Source: Rhabditoides inermis | Taxonomy: Eukaryota > Nematoda > Chromadorea > Rhabditida > Rhabditidae | Assembly (NCBI GenBank): GCA_963966185.1 | Contig: CAWZYM010000204.1 | Location: 62,001 to 126,000, forward strand | Direction of reading: 5' to 3' | Length of the DNA: 64,000 bases | In this document: positions 43,023 to 55,528 of the stretch, one piece after another | How positions within the stretch are numbered: the first letter of the stretch is position 1 | Layout of the letters: every line of letters starts with the position of its first letter | Program-made: the position numbers and the translations under genes | The notes under the pieces: model-generated | Seen by the model: only the letters and a program-made list of their open reading frames with translations | Told to the model about the DNA's origin: nothing | The model's database searches: none

Positions 43023-44055
43023 CATTTTATATACATATATAGGGGTTTTAACAGGTGCATTGAGTAGAGCATTTTAATATTCATGACACGTACTCTTTTT
43101 GATGTGTTTCAAGAGATATTTATGGTGCAACATGTGATACGAACGCGCAAAAATGCCAAGAGCAAATTTTGTTTCGTGTTCCAATGCATCACTGCAATTT
43201 CTCACTCTACTTTTTTCTACTTTTCCACACGTCGGAAAAAAGAGAAAAAAAACAAAACAAAAAACAGTAACGCTCCGTAAAAAAAAAGAGTTTTCCCGGA
43301 TTTCTTTCCGTTTTTTTTCCATGGCGCTGTTGAACGCGTCATAAACAACCGTCTGCAGTCAGAAAACGATGAAATATATTCAACGCAAAAATGAATAGTT
43401 GGAAACAAATGTTTTGATGCGGCAGCTATCAAAAAAAGCTTAGAAGAGAAAAAAAAACCCCGACTGATACCGATTCAAAGTACAAATGTGACGTTCCCGC
43501 ATATCAAATTATCAAATAAAATAGAGAATCAAATAGAGAAATTAATTGACATCGTTTGAAATGTGAAAAGAATAGGCGGGGAAAGAATCAAATGGGAGAG
43601 AAAAGAGAGGGCAAACGTAAAACTTCAAACGTAAAAGTAACACTGTACACACATTGAGAAAACTGCATGCAAGTCGAGTAGTTCGGATGGGTGCTGACTG
43701 CGGACTCACAAGCAGAGAAGTATACTGCTCCTTCAGCTTGCCAGCGCGGAGCCCATCTTTCCGACACAGTGAACGGTCTCGAGCTGCTGTTACTCACAGC
43801 TTGTAGTTGTTTCTGCGCCCATAGAACAGTTTTGAATGATTGCTAAGCCCAGCGGATTGGCGGCTTCATTTCGCTTATTCGATATGGCGTTTTCACTCCC
43901 CTGTGTCGAGACATATTTTTTTTTACCTTTGCAATCAAATTCACTCCTGGATCATGGTTATCGTACAGCTTACATTCGGAAATGAAACACAAAAAAATGC
44001 AACTCTCAAACACAAGCATGAGGCTATAGCGGTCAACACCCACCTTTCCATATGG
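43022..44055. other. Unassigned AT-rich sequence
   Basis: No supported gene. The frame on the minus strand around 43840-44040 lies just downstream of the RTE-like fragment and may be its decayed continuation, but it has no clear motif. Confidence 0.3.
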
Positions 44056-44345
44056 TTCAGCCCAGAAGCAGTAGCGAGGGCGGCGGCCTCCTTAAGTGTG
44101 TTGAGCTCAGGTTTATACGTGGTGTTCAAGGTAGGCGTGTGCTGCATCAGGAACGAAGATGGTCGCCGAGTTCTGGGTGCTGTGACATAGTGGTCGTCGA
44201 GGGATCCGAAGCCGAGCACGTAGAAGCCTGTGGTCGCTTCCTAAGTGAGCGACCACGTCGACGTCTGTGAGCAGCATGCGGTTGTTTGTCAGAAAGTGGT
44301 CGATTTCGTCTCCACGTCCATCTCTGCGTCACTCCCTTAGGATTA
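44056..44345 (-). mobile_element. RTE-like endonuclease fragment
   Basis: On the minus strand: QRWTWR, then in another frame DEIDHFLTNNRMLL, TDVDVVAHLGSDHRLLRARL. This matches the end of the endonuclease domain of RTE-type LINEs (RWTW..P....EID..L.N, SDHRL.R..). The short frame change and a stop downstream show decay. Confidence 0.72.
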
Positions 44346-44840
44346 CGATAGGAGAATAGTTTGATCTGTGACACTCTCTTAGGATTACGATAGGAGAATA
44401 ATTTGATCTACCACATTCCCTTAGTATTAAGATATGAGAAAATTTTTGATCTGCGACACTTTCTTAGGATTACGATAGGAGAATAATTTGATCTGCGACA
44501 CTCTCTTAGGATTACGATAGGAGAATAGTTTGATCTGCGACACTCCTTTAGGATTACGATAGGAGAATGATTTGATCTGCGACACTCTCTTAAGATTACG
44601 ATAGGAGAATAGTTTGATCTGCGTCACTCCCTTAGGATTACTGTAGGAGAATAATTTGATTTGCGTCACTCTCTTAGGATTACGATAGGAGAATAGTTTG
44701 ATCTGCGATACTCCCTTAGTATTACGGTAGGAGAATAGTTTGATCTGCGAGATTCCCTTAGAATTACGGTGGGAAAATAATTTAATCTGCGACTTTTCTT
44801 TAGGATTACGGTAGGAGACGAATTTGATCTGCGACTTGGG
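44327..44840. repeat. 42-bp minisatellite, about 12 units
   Basis: Unit close to CTTAGGATTACGATAGGAGA followed by ATAGTTTGATCTGCGACACTC. Because 42 is a multiple of three, one minus frame stays open as repeats of KLFSYRNPK.VSQI. Units drift toward the right end. There are no spacers. Confidence 0.95.
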
Positions 44841-44979
44841 TTGACTTTTATAAGAATTCAGATAAAAGTCGAGTTAGTTGATATCTTTTGCTTTTTAAAT
44901 TTTTTTTAAATTTCTTCTTACGCTTCTTACGCAGTTCTTACTTTAGTAGTCTCACTAGTTTTCTTTGAAACGACTAATC

Positions 44980-46745
44980 TGCAATGCGTTTCATCGACGA
45001 AGCGACCGAATCGGTCATCTTCGACAAGTGCGACAACAACGTGATGGTGTACACGCGCAACTTCGGCAAGGTGCTCTTCAAGGACTCACTCAACTTATAC
45101 CTCAAGGTACGCCCACGCATGTTTCATTATCGATTGATTCATTTGATCCTCTGTGTTATTAGAAATTCAATTCAATTGTTGTTTATGATGTTTCTCATTG
45201 TTTGTTTGATTGATGGATTGGTTGTAGGACCAGAGAGTTCCTGCACGAGATAGTCGACTACCGTTTCCCGACCAACTCTCCCCTCAAAACGAAACAGAAG
45301 TGGAAGAACTGCTCTGCTGCCATCAACAGAAACCGGCCCGATCCGAAGTAGACGAGCTGGTACGCGTATTGACTATATTTATTTTGTTTTTTTTATTTCA
45401 TTTCACACTTTGCAATTGATGATCCAGTGATGTCCAGCACTCCCCTCTCTTGCTTTACACTGTAATACAGACAGAAGAAGACACCCCGTGCCTCCCTCTA
45501 TGCACCCACTCTCTATGCATTGCACTCCTCTCTCGTCTCTTTAGCTAATTGTTACGTCACTATACACAAGTGTTATGTTTTTTGGTCATAATTATGTTTA
45601 TACGATTTTGGTATACGCGTTTTTCGAGGTGTTGTAAACGCATCAGAGTTTGCTAGTTGATTTTATGATAAACTAATTGTATGTTTTTTGTTATATGCAA
45701 CAAAAACAAGAATAGAAACGAATGGCGAGAATAAAGCAATCCTGATACTGTCGACGGCGTCCGGCTTCGTATTCAAAGGCACAGTGGCGCTAGTTTTTGA
45801 CTTTGGTTTATTGCTTGACCCATAGAAACACGAAATAATCAAAGAAAACGCGAAAGAACGACGTTTCCTCGTTACCTATACACGCTTACCAAAATATGCA
45901 CGTGCGAAGCTTGGTAAGGCGAATTCAAACTTCGCGCCAAATTGCTTATCGGAAAGTTGAGCCCTGTGCGCATCTCGTCGATATGAGTTCGACAGTTCAT
46001 GTCGTTGTATGTAGTGTTGTGGTAACGCTCTCGGTTCATGGACAATGCTATGCCGGTTCGATTCCCGCTGCATGCAAACAGTTTTGCCAAGTTCTCAATA
46101 GTGAATTTCGATGAAGTGAATTTCGATGAAAATTTAGATGAATTGGTAACGCTAAACGCCCCTGTGCCTTTAACAAAAATGAAAAAAAAAATAAGCGAGC
46201 AGGGGTGGAGAGAAGCAGGGGAGGGGACTATGTCTCATACAGGGTTCCAAGATGTCCCTGAAAATTGAATATAAATTTACTTAACAATACATACAAATGA
46301 ATATGTAAATACACTCGAAATGGGACCCTCATCACCATGGCACAGAGAGAATCAGACAATGTTTGAGCTATATCGCAAACGAGTGTCACAGTTTGTACCC
46401 GTTACGAGTCGTCCGTGTTCCCACCAGCTCCCACGGCTCGGCATTTCGGTGGCTGCTCTCTGTACGCAGAGTGTCCGCAGACAGCGACCGTGCCGCGGGC
46501 AAATGCACCGCAGGCAGTGTGCCATTCCATTGTTCGGGGAGCGCACAGCGATCGAGATGCCTTTGCTGTCTGCGGACAGCGGGAACTCACCTAGTTGCAT
46601 AGTTCACTTGTGAACATAGTTGCATAGTTCACTTGTGAACTTATCAGTTTCAGGGCATCATCATATCGGTTCAGACGAAAACGTCCTCTTGCTCGGGGAT
46701 CACTGGTCCATTGCTCTGTTCGATGTCGGTGAGTTGGTCCAAACA
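44980..46745. repeat. Segmental duplication, right copy
   Basis: Matches 36493-38270. Homology begins abruptly at CAATGCGTTTC, within the first unknown exon, just beyond the minisatellite and a T-rich stretch. It carries two candidate exons (44984-45106; about 45228-45350), a tRNA-like unit at 46003-46079, and the chemoreceptor tail. Confidence 0.85.
46003..46079 (+). repeat. tRNA-like sequence, second copy
   Basis: Identical in its boxes to 37514-37590 (GTAGTGTTGTGGTAACGC, GGTTCGATTCCCGC). Confidence 0.5.
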
Positions 46746-46748
46746 CTA
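46640..46748 (-). pseudogene. Chemoreceptor last-exon fragment
   Basis: Matches the 3' end of the chemoreceptor copy at 38220-38270 and continues to the left end of a foldback insertion. No upstream exon follows, so it is a remnant. Confidence 0.65.
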
Positions 46749-47073
46749 TTATCTTTCAAAAGTACTTCCAAGTAAAAGTAGTTGGTTTGTACTGTTGTCT
46801 CAGTTGAGCAAAAGGACTGACATGTTTTCAATGGAGACATGTGCCAACAGGCTCTCTCTCTCATACCAGTGCAAAGGCCATATTATAATGAACGCGTTTA
46901 CGAAGTTATGCAGTTATTATCTAAAAGCACAACTTCTGGTGTAACATAACACGTCGAATAATGCTGAGAGCCTGTTTGCACATGTCTCCATTGAAAACAT
47001 GTCAGTCCTTTTGCTCAACTGAGACAACAGTACAAACCAACTACTTTTACTTGGAAGTACTTTTGAAAGATAA
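46749..47073. mobile_element. TA-flanked foldback element
   Basis: TTATCTTTCAAAAGTACTTC at 46749 is mirrored by its reverse complement ending at 47073, each flanked by TA. Arms of about 115 bases include GTTGGTTTGTACTGTTGTCT. A TA target suggests a Tc1/mariner-like non-autonomous element. It splits the chemoreceptor tail. Confidence 0.8.
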
Positions 47074-47481
47074 TATCTGTCCTTTTCTTAAGTTTTGTTT
47101 CACAAAATTACATTTTCATACACGTTCGCGATTCGCTGCGAGGATACCGACGCGCACCCGCTATTCGCCTATCTCTCTCTCTCACTCACACACAGAGGGG
47201 GCGGGGCGAAAGCGATTGTCCGACGCCCGCCCGCCCGCCCGCCCGCCCGCCCGACACCAATCTCAATCCGCACTCGAATGCGGACTCTCCGTATCTCGCT
47301 TCAAATTCAATCAAACTCAATACAACTTTCTATAACTCTATCGAATAGAGATGTGAATGCAATGCAACAGTGGAAATCACTTCAAAATGAAGAAAAGTGC
47401 TTCATCCGGGAAAAGTCGTTTTTGAGCATTCTAGCGCGCGGGGACATCCAGTACAAACGAGAGGGCGCTGGCGCGCCCTCT
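47074..47481. other. Unassigned stretch with (CCCG)n and a hairpin
   Basis: A CCCG microsatellite lies at about 47226-47253. GAGGGCGC and GCGCCCTC form a hairpin at 47461-47480. No gene is supported. Confidence 0.5.
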
Positions 47482-47695
47482 CTAATTGACGTCTGTGGTC
47501 TTGCGAAAACGGTTCAGTAGCTCGTTCCGTATCGGTTCACTGAAAAACTTACGGTTAAAAAAACTAGGTCAACTTTACCTGAAGAAAATCAATACGAAAG
47601 GCGAGGACAAGCAGGAAAAGTCGACGGCGATAGGAACTATAGGGTCTGTGAGTGCGTAGAGTGCGGGAAGGTTCATTGTCAGACTCAGAGTACGG
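47482..47695 (-). pseudogene. Chemoreceptor TM7 and tail exons only
   Basis: TM7 exon 47579 to 47695 (RTLSLTMNLPALYALTD, DFSCLSSPFVLIFF) and last exon 47482-47539 (SEPIRNELLNRFRKTTDVN) join in phase and end at a stop. Upstream of 47695 the sequence becomes a piece of the family 1 foldback element. It is a two-exon remnant. Confidence 0.72.
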
Positions 47696-48679
47696 AAACC
47701 ATATGACGGAAATGCCGAGAAGTTGGAGAAACCATTACTCATCGTGCACATGTTTCTAAAACCTTGTTTTCGCACCCCTGATTTCGATACATTTTGATAC
47801 ATCGGCGACATTCACACTTCAAAAACAGAGCAGGCATTTGGAAACATGTTCAACTGGAACCAACTATACACATGAAAAGATCATTCGTAGATCGTTCGAT
47901 TCCGCTAAACTAGAGCTTTGAAGCTCAACGGGGACACCCGAGAAAGGGTCGCTTGACTGGAAAGCGAGTTATTTTCACTTCATATATATATAAATTGCAA
48001 AAAAATGTCGGGTTTTCCAACAGGTGCCAATAGAGTCGTGCGTTGTGATTTTTTATTGCAATGTCACAGTTGGCAATTGTGTTCGAAGAGTTGCATCTGG
48101 TGCAACAAACATGAAACATGGCTTGCGTACGCGGACAGATGCAAGTAGCAAATATAGTTCAGGCTTCTAGTTTTTGATGCTGTGTTTTTGGTTTTTTTTC
48201 TTCAAATTTTCATTTTTCCGCAGTCCGCACGGAATATGTCGCAAATGAAAAACTCGGTACAACCTGACACTGCACGGGTATTTCCGGTGATTTGAAATAT
48301 GACACTACTCATTTTTCTGAATGTCATCGAATTGAGTGAGATGAAAAAAAAACATATTTTTGAATGATATTTATTTATGAAATCGTGAAAAAAATGTGAA
48401 TGATCGTGAATCATCAAAAATATACTATCATACATAATATCATAAGCAAGCCTATTGTTTGTTGTTTCTTCATTTGTGCGAACAACATGTTCGATCCTCA
48501 CTTGATCCTACTACTACATTTAAGTATACTCTCTTCGTTCGTCCAAACATAAAAAAAAAACATAGAGGTAAGGTTGAATGAAAAAAAAGTTCTTATACCT
48601 GGTCAAGTGATCTAAAAATTTCAAACAAAAGATATCGACAGAATGGCAATGGGGTACTTGGTGATCAGTTGCAGCTTTC
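47696..48679. other. Duplicated intergenic sequence
   Basis: Corresponds to parts of 38.9-41.3 kb with deletions; the foldback at 39691-40008 is absent. No gene seen. Confidence 0.5.
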
Positions 48680-48765
48680 TTCAGACGTCTTCTTGTTCTG
48701 AGATCACGGGGCCAACGCTCTGTTTGATGCCGACGAGTTGGTCCACACACTACTGACAGGCGTGT
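48680..48765 (-). pseudogene. Chemoreceptor tail fragment cut by the Helitron array
   Basis: Matches 41315-41396 (last exon region of the chemoreceptor). Homology ends at GTGT, where the next bases are the TC start of the array. The uninterrupted sequence at 41387-41401 shows the site before insertion. Confidence 0.75.
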
Positions 48766-50122
48766 TCCCCCTTGCATACTAATATTTACTATGGTGTCTG
48801 TCTGTCCTTCTTTCCGGAAGGTTATCTTTCTTCAAAATCAGTATTATCACTTCACTTCTTCTAAAAAGTTTCTTCAAAACCCCAGTACGCAAAATTCCAA
48901 ATATCTCGTCAATAGCGATCTCCTAATCATAGTTATCACCTAATCTCTTAACTATGGAGAAAAATTTCAAAATACTTCAATTAAAACCAAATTTGGAGAG
49001 TAGGTGAATCGACCTAGAAAAAGTCGATAGCCGCGATACCAGCTGCCTGTGACCTCATCTTCATGCCCAAATAAGCGAATGTACCCAAAATGCACCCAAA
49101 ATTCATGATCTTAGATTTCTCTAAAAATTGAACAGAAGAAAGATTACGTATAATAGATTATAGAAACTGGTTTCCTTTTTTGAAAAGTCACCAAATACGG
49201 CGAATATGATCGACTTTTCGTACAGACGAGATAGAGGGTCCAATTTGTAAACTTAAGCTTTTATGGGCAAAAAAGCCCTTCTGTCAAAGTTTCAGATCGA
49301 TCGGACTTTGTCTTCATACAGTATTAGACATTTTCTGCGCGCGCGTTACTTGCTGGGGTCGCGCCCACCGGATTGCTCGCTACCAGCCGCCAGGTCAACG
49401 GATCGATAACGAATAGTTGGCATTCGCAATCACTGACCCATATCCACTCAGTTGTGTCTTTTTTTGATAGGAATATGTCTAAATATAACAAGAATGAACT
49501 GAGTCAGTGGAAAAAGACAAAATTTCTATCTTCAACGAATAACTTTGACAAAACGAAACTTTGAAGGTTGAAAGTTAAGTAAAATGTTTCTAGACGTCAA
49601 TAGATAGTGTTTTCTAACGATCAAATCAACCTCAAACTGTTTCAAACTCCTTCACACGTGCGCACAACGTGTTAGGGCGCGCCAGCCGGCTTCTTTTCTC
49701 GAAGTCATTGTAGACGTAATATAGAACTGTGTATTGTATATTTTTTTCAGTTGAAAGTAAGTTTTGAGTTTATTACCTGTACTCTTGTACATATTCAGCC
49801 TGAAATTCCGCTTTTCGATGCAGTACAGTGTCGAGTGGAAGTGAGGTGAGGTGAGAATCGAGTTCACCTTACATGTCATTTGACAAGCACAGGCGGTCAA
49901 ATTATATTTTTCGAACGTGAGAGAGTAGACAGTATGAAAAGAAGACAGTAGAGAAGAGAGTAGTACTTTCTGGTTAAAAAAAGTTTTTACATAACTGTCT
50001 CTCGAAAGTTGCAGTGACTACTGCAGATGTGAGAATAGAAGAGTAGACAGAAGGTACCTTAGTACTGTCTCTAGAAAGTTGTTGTCACCGCAGCGGGGAC
50101 GTGAAAGTATACAAGAAAGAGA

Positions 50123-50177
<55 letters not shown>

Positions 50178-50331
50178 GAGGGAGGAGAAGGAGGGAAGAG
50201 AGAGAGTAGGCATAACTGTCTCTCGAAAGTCGCAGTGACTGCTGCAGACGTGAGAGTAGAAGAGTAGACAGAAGGTAACATAGTACTTTTTCTAGAATGT
50301 TGTTGTCACCGCTGCGAAGACGTGAGATTGG

Positions 50332-50381
<50 letters not shown>

Positions 50382-50936
50382 GAAAGGAGGGAGAATAGGC
50401 ATAACTGTCTCTCCATAGTCGCAATGACTGCTGTAGACGTGAGAGTATAAGAGTAGACAGAAGGTGCCATAGTACTGTCTCTAGAAAATTGTTGTCACCG
50501 ATGCGGAGACGTGAGAATAGACAAGAGAGAGAAAGATGGGGAGAGAGAGAGAGAAGGTAGGAGAGAGAAAAGAGGAGAGAGAAGGGAGAGTAGACATAAC
50601 TGTCTTTCGAAAGTCGCAGTGATAGTGATTACTGCAGATGTGAAAGTAAGAGTGGAAGAGGTGACGAAAGGTGGAAGTAGACAGAAGAAAACATAGTAAT
50701 GTCTCTAGAAAGTTTTTGTCACATTGAAAGAAAAAGATGCAGTAGACAAACAAGAGCATATGTAGTATCAGTATTGTCTCTAGAAAGTTGACAGTAGAGT
50801 AGACAATAGAAAATATAATACTGTTTCTAGAGAACATTATACTGAGAGAGAAAGAGAAAGAGAGAAAGAGATAGGGAGACAGTAGTAGAGGGAGAAGAGA
50901 GAGAGGAGAGATAGGGGAAAGTAGAACTGTGTCGAG

Positions 50937-50970
<34 letters not shown>

Positions 50971-51471
50971 GAGAGAGAGAGAGGGGCGGGGGGAAGAGGA
51001 GGAGGGAGATAGGATGGAAAGTAGACAGAACAGTGTAGAGGAGAAAAAGATGGGGCGGTGTACATCTGTGAAACATAAAATAGGTGAAAAAGAAGTAGGA
51101 GAGATAGTTAGAAAAGACAAAAAATTAAGCTACATATACAAAATACGAAGAACTTTAACACTTCAACTACAACCCATGCGTGTATAGTTCTATGCTCGCA
51201 ATAAGTTGCGCGCGGTGGGGTAGATCAGAGGAAGACGGAGAGTCAGCTCTTGGCAATAGCGCGCAAAACAAGAGAGACAGACGGTTATGGCACCGTATTT
51301 CGAACTGCAAGCGAGGTAGATCGAAAACTATCGCTCTGGCGCAGAGTATATGTTACTTCGCAAGAGTCATTGGAGAGCAATCAACTATCAAACATGCAAG
51401 ACGAACTATTCTTCTATTTTCTTTTTCGTATACCTAGTGCGTAGGCGCGCGACAGCGCGCCGGAGCGCTAG
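48766..51471 (+). mobile_element. Helitron-like unit 1
   Basis: 2706 bp. Contains at least three subrepeats starting near 49997, 50213 and 50404 (ACTGTCTCTCGAAAGT then GCAGTGACTGCTGCAGACG). Carries a private segment near 51178-51350. Hairpin at 51444-51461, CTAG at 51468-51471. Nearly identical to unit 5. Confidence 0.75.
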
Positions 51472-53067
51472 TCCCCCTTTCATACTAATATTTACTATGG
51501 TGTCTGTCTGTCTGTCTGTCCTTCCGGAGAGATATCTCTTTTCAAAGTCTACTTTAACTACTCATTTTTTCTAGAAAGTTTCTTCAATACCTGAGAACGC
51601 AAAATTCCGAATATCTCGTCAATAGCGATCTCCTAATCATAGTTATCACCTAATCTCTTAACTATGGAGAAAAATTTCAAAATACTTCAATTAGAACGTA
51701 TAATAGATTATAGAAACTTGTTTCCTTTTTTGAAAAGTCACCAAATATGGCGAATATGATCGACTTTTCGTACAGACGAGATAGAGGGTCAAATTTGTAA
51801 ACTTAAGCTTTTATGGGCAAAAAAGCCCTTCTGTCAAAGTTTCAGATCGATCGGACTTTGTCTTCATACAGTATTAGACATTTTCTGAGCGCGCGTTACT
51901 TGCTGGGGTCGCGCCCACCGGATTGCTCGCTACCAGCTGCCAGGTCAACCGATCGATATCGAATAGTTGGCATTCGCAATCACTGACCCTTATCCACTCA
52001 GTTGTGTCTTTTTTGATAGGAATATGTCTAAATATAACAATAATGGATTGAGTCAGTGGAAAAAAGACAAAATTTCTATCTTCAACGAATAACTTTGACA
52101 AAACGAAAAGTTGAAGGTTGAAAGTTAAGTAAAATGTTTCGAGACGTCAATAGATAGTGCTTTCTAACGATCAAATCAACCTCAAACTATTTCAAGCTCC
52201 TTCACACGTGCGCACAACGTGTTAGGGCGCGCCAGCCGGGTTTTTTTCTCGAAGTCATTGTAGACGTAATATAGAACTATGTACTGCTTCTTTTTTTTAG
52301 TTGAAACTTAGTTTTGAGTTTATTACTTGTACTCTTGTACATATTCAGCCTGAATTTCCGTTTTTCGATGCAGTACAGTGTCGAGTGGAAGTGAGGTGAG
52401 GTGAGAACCGAGTTCACCTTACATGTCATTTGGCAAGCACAGGCGGTCAAATTATATTTTTAGAACGTGAGAGAGTAGACAGTAGGGAGAGAAGACAGTA
52501 GAGAAGAGAGTAGTACTTTCTGTTTAAAAAGTTTTTACATGTCTCTCGAAAGTCGCAGTGACTACTGCAGCTGTGAGAATAGAACAGTAGACAGAAGGTA
52601 CCATAGTACTGTCTCTAGAAAGTTGTTGTCACCGCAGCGGGGACGTGAAAGTATACAAGAGAGAGAATAGGAGAGAGAGAGAGAATAGGAGAGAGAAAAG
52701 AGGAGAGAGAAGGGAGAGTAGACATAACTGTCTCTCGAAAGTCGCAGTGATAGTGATTACTGCAGATGTGGTGAGAGTGAGAGTGGAAGAGGGAGGTGAA
52801 GAGAGGTGAAAATAGACAGAAGAAAACATAGTCGTGTCTCTAGAAAGTTGTTGTCACAGTAGAAGAAAAAGATGCAGTAGACAAACAAGAGCATAGTATT
52901 AGTATTGTCTCTAGAAAGTTGAAAGTAGACAATAGAGAATATAATACTGTTTCTAGAGAATATAATATTTAGAGAGAAAGAGAAAGAGAGAAAGAGATAG
53001 CGAGACAGTGGGAGCGGGAGAAGAGAGAGAGAGAGAGGAGAGATAGGGGAGAGTAGAACTGTGTCGA

Positions 53068-53106
<39 letters not shown>

Positions 53107-53424
53107 GGGGGAGGAGGAGGGAGATAGGATGGAAAGTAGACAGAACAGTGTAGAGGAGAAAGAGATGGGGCGGTGTACATTTGTGAAACATAAAATAAGT
53201 GAAAAAGAAGTAGGAGAGATAGTTAGAAAAGACAAAAATTAAAAGAGCTACATATACAAAATACATAGAACTTGAACACTTCAACTACAATCCTTGCGTG
53301 TATGAATCTTCGCAAGGATCATTAGAGAGCAATCAACTATCAAACATGCAAGACGAACTATTCTTTTATTTTTCTATTTTTGTATACCTAGTGCGGAGGC
53401 GCGCGACAGCGCGCCGGAGCGCTA
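51472..53424 (+). mobile_element. Helitron-like unit 2
   Basis: 1953 bp. Starts TCCCCC; the GTCT microsatellite after ATGGT is longer than in unit 1. About 150 bases present in unit 1 after CTTCAATTA are missing. The last base of CTAG is absent at the junction with unit 3. Its right half matches unit 4. Confidence 0.7.
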
Positions 53425-55176
53425 TCCCCCTTTCATACTAATATTTACTATGGTGTCTGTCTGTCCGTCCTTCCGGAGAGATATCTCTTTTCAAAGTCTA
53501 CTCTAACTACTCATTTTTTCTAGAAAGTTTCTCCAATACCTGAGAACGCAAAATTCCAAATATCTCGTCAATAGCGATCTCCTAATCATAGTTATCACCT
53601 AATCTCTTAACTATGGAGAAAAATTTCAAAATACTTCGATTAGAACCAAATTTGGAGAGTAGGTGAATCGACCTAGAAAAAGTCGATAGCCGCGATACCA
53701 GCTGCCTGTGACCTCATCTTCATGCCCAAATAGGCGAATGTACCCAAAATGCACCCAAAATTCATGATCTTCGATTTCTATAAAAATTGAATAGAAGAAA
53801 GATTGCGTATAATAGATTATAGAAACCGGTTTCCTTTTTTGAAAAGTCACCAAATATGGCGAATATGATCGACTTTTCGTACAGACGAGATAGAGGGTCC
53901 AATTACCAATTTGTAAACTTAAGCTTTTATGGGCAAAAAAGCCCTTCTGTCAAAGTTTCAGATCGATCGGACTTTGTCTTCATACAGTATTAGACATTTT
54001 CTGAGCGCGCGTTACTTGCTGGGGTCGCGCCCACCGGATTGCTCGCTACCAGCCGCCAGGTCAACCGATCGATATCGAATAGTTGGCATTCGCAATCACT
54101 GACCCATATCCACTCAGTAGTGTCTTTTTTGATAGGAATATGTCTAAATATAACAATAATGGATTGAGTCAGTTGAAAAAGACAAAATTTCTATCTTCAA
54201 CGAATAACTTTGACAAAACGAAAAGTTGAAAGTTGAAAGTTAGTAAGTAGAGTAAAAATTCTCGAGACGTCAATTGATAGTGTTTTTTAACGATCAAATC
54301 AACCTCAAACTGTTTCAAACTCCTTCACACGTGCGCACAAGGTGTTAGGGCGCGCCAGCCGGCTTCTTTTCTCGAAGTCATTGTAGACGTAATATAGAAC
54401 TATGTACTGCTTCTTTTTTCGGTTGAAACTGAGTTTTGAGTTTATTACTTATACTCTTGTACATATTCAGCCTGAAATTCCGCTTTTCGATGCAGTACAG
54501 TGTCGAGTGGAAGTGAGGTGAGGTGAGAATCGAGTTCACCTTACATGTCATTTGGCAAGCACAGACGGTCAAATTATACTTTTAGAACGTGAGAGAGTAG
54601 ACAGTAGGAAAAGAAGACAATGGAGAAGAGAATAGTACTTTCTGTTTAGAAAAGTTTATACATAACTTCTCTCGAAAGTCGCAGTGACTACTGCAGTTGT
54701 GAGAATAGAAGATAAGACAGAAGGTACCATAGTAATGTCTCTAGAAAGTTATTGTCACCGCAGCCGAGACGTGAAAGTATACAAGAAAGAGAATAGGAGA
54801 GAGAGAGAGAGAGAAAGAGAGAATAGGAGAGAGAAAAAGAGGGGAGAGAGAAGGGAGAGTAGACATAACTGTCTCTCGAAAGTCGCAGTGATAGTGATTA
54901 CTGCAGACGTGAGAGTGAGAGTGGAAGAGGTGACGAGAGGTGAAAGTAGACCGAAGAAAACATAGTAATGTCTCTAGAAAGTTGTTGTCACAGTAGAAGA
55001 AAAAGATGCAGTAGACAAACAAGAGCATAGTATTAGTATTGTCTCTAGAAAGTTGACAGTAGACAATAGAGAATATAATACTGAGAGAGAAAGAGAAAGA
55101 GAGAAAGAGATAGCGAGACAGTGGGAGAGGGAGAAGAGAGAGAGAGGAGAGATAGGGGAGAGTAGAACTGTGTCGA

Positions 55177-55232
<56 letters not shown>

Positions 55233-55528
55233 GGGCGGGGGGAGGAGGAGGGAGATAGGATGGAAAGTAGACAGAACAGTGTAGAGGAGAAAGAGATGGG
55301 GCGGTGTACATCTGTGAAACATAAAATAAGTGAAAAAGAAGTAGGAGAGATAGTTAGAAAAGACAAAATTAAGCTACATATACAAAATACATAGAACTTG
55401 AACACTTCAACTACAACCCCTGCGTGTATGTATCTTCGCAAGAGTCATTAGAGAGCAATCAACTATCAAACATGCAAGACGAACTATTCTTCTATTTTTG
55501 TATACCTAGTGCGGAGGCGCGCGACAGC
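53425..55528 (+). mobile_element. Helitron-like unit 3, 3' end cut
   Basis: The unit ends inside the terminal hairpin (GGCGCGCGACAGC), lacking the second arm and CTAG. The next unit lacks its first ~340 bases, so one deletion removed both. Confidence 0.7.

Noticed and set aside
44327..44840. CRISPR-like repeat array
   Set aside because: Direct 42-bp units with no unique spacers in a eukaryotic genome; it is a minisatellite.
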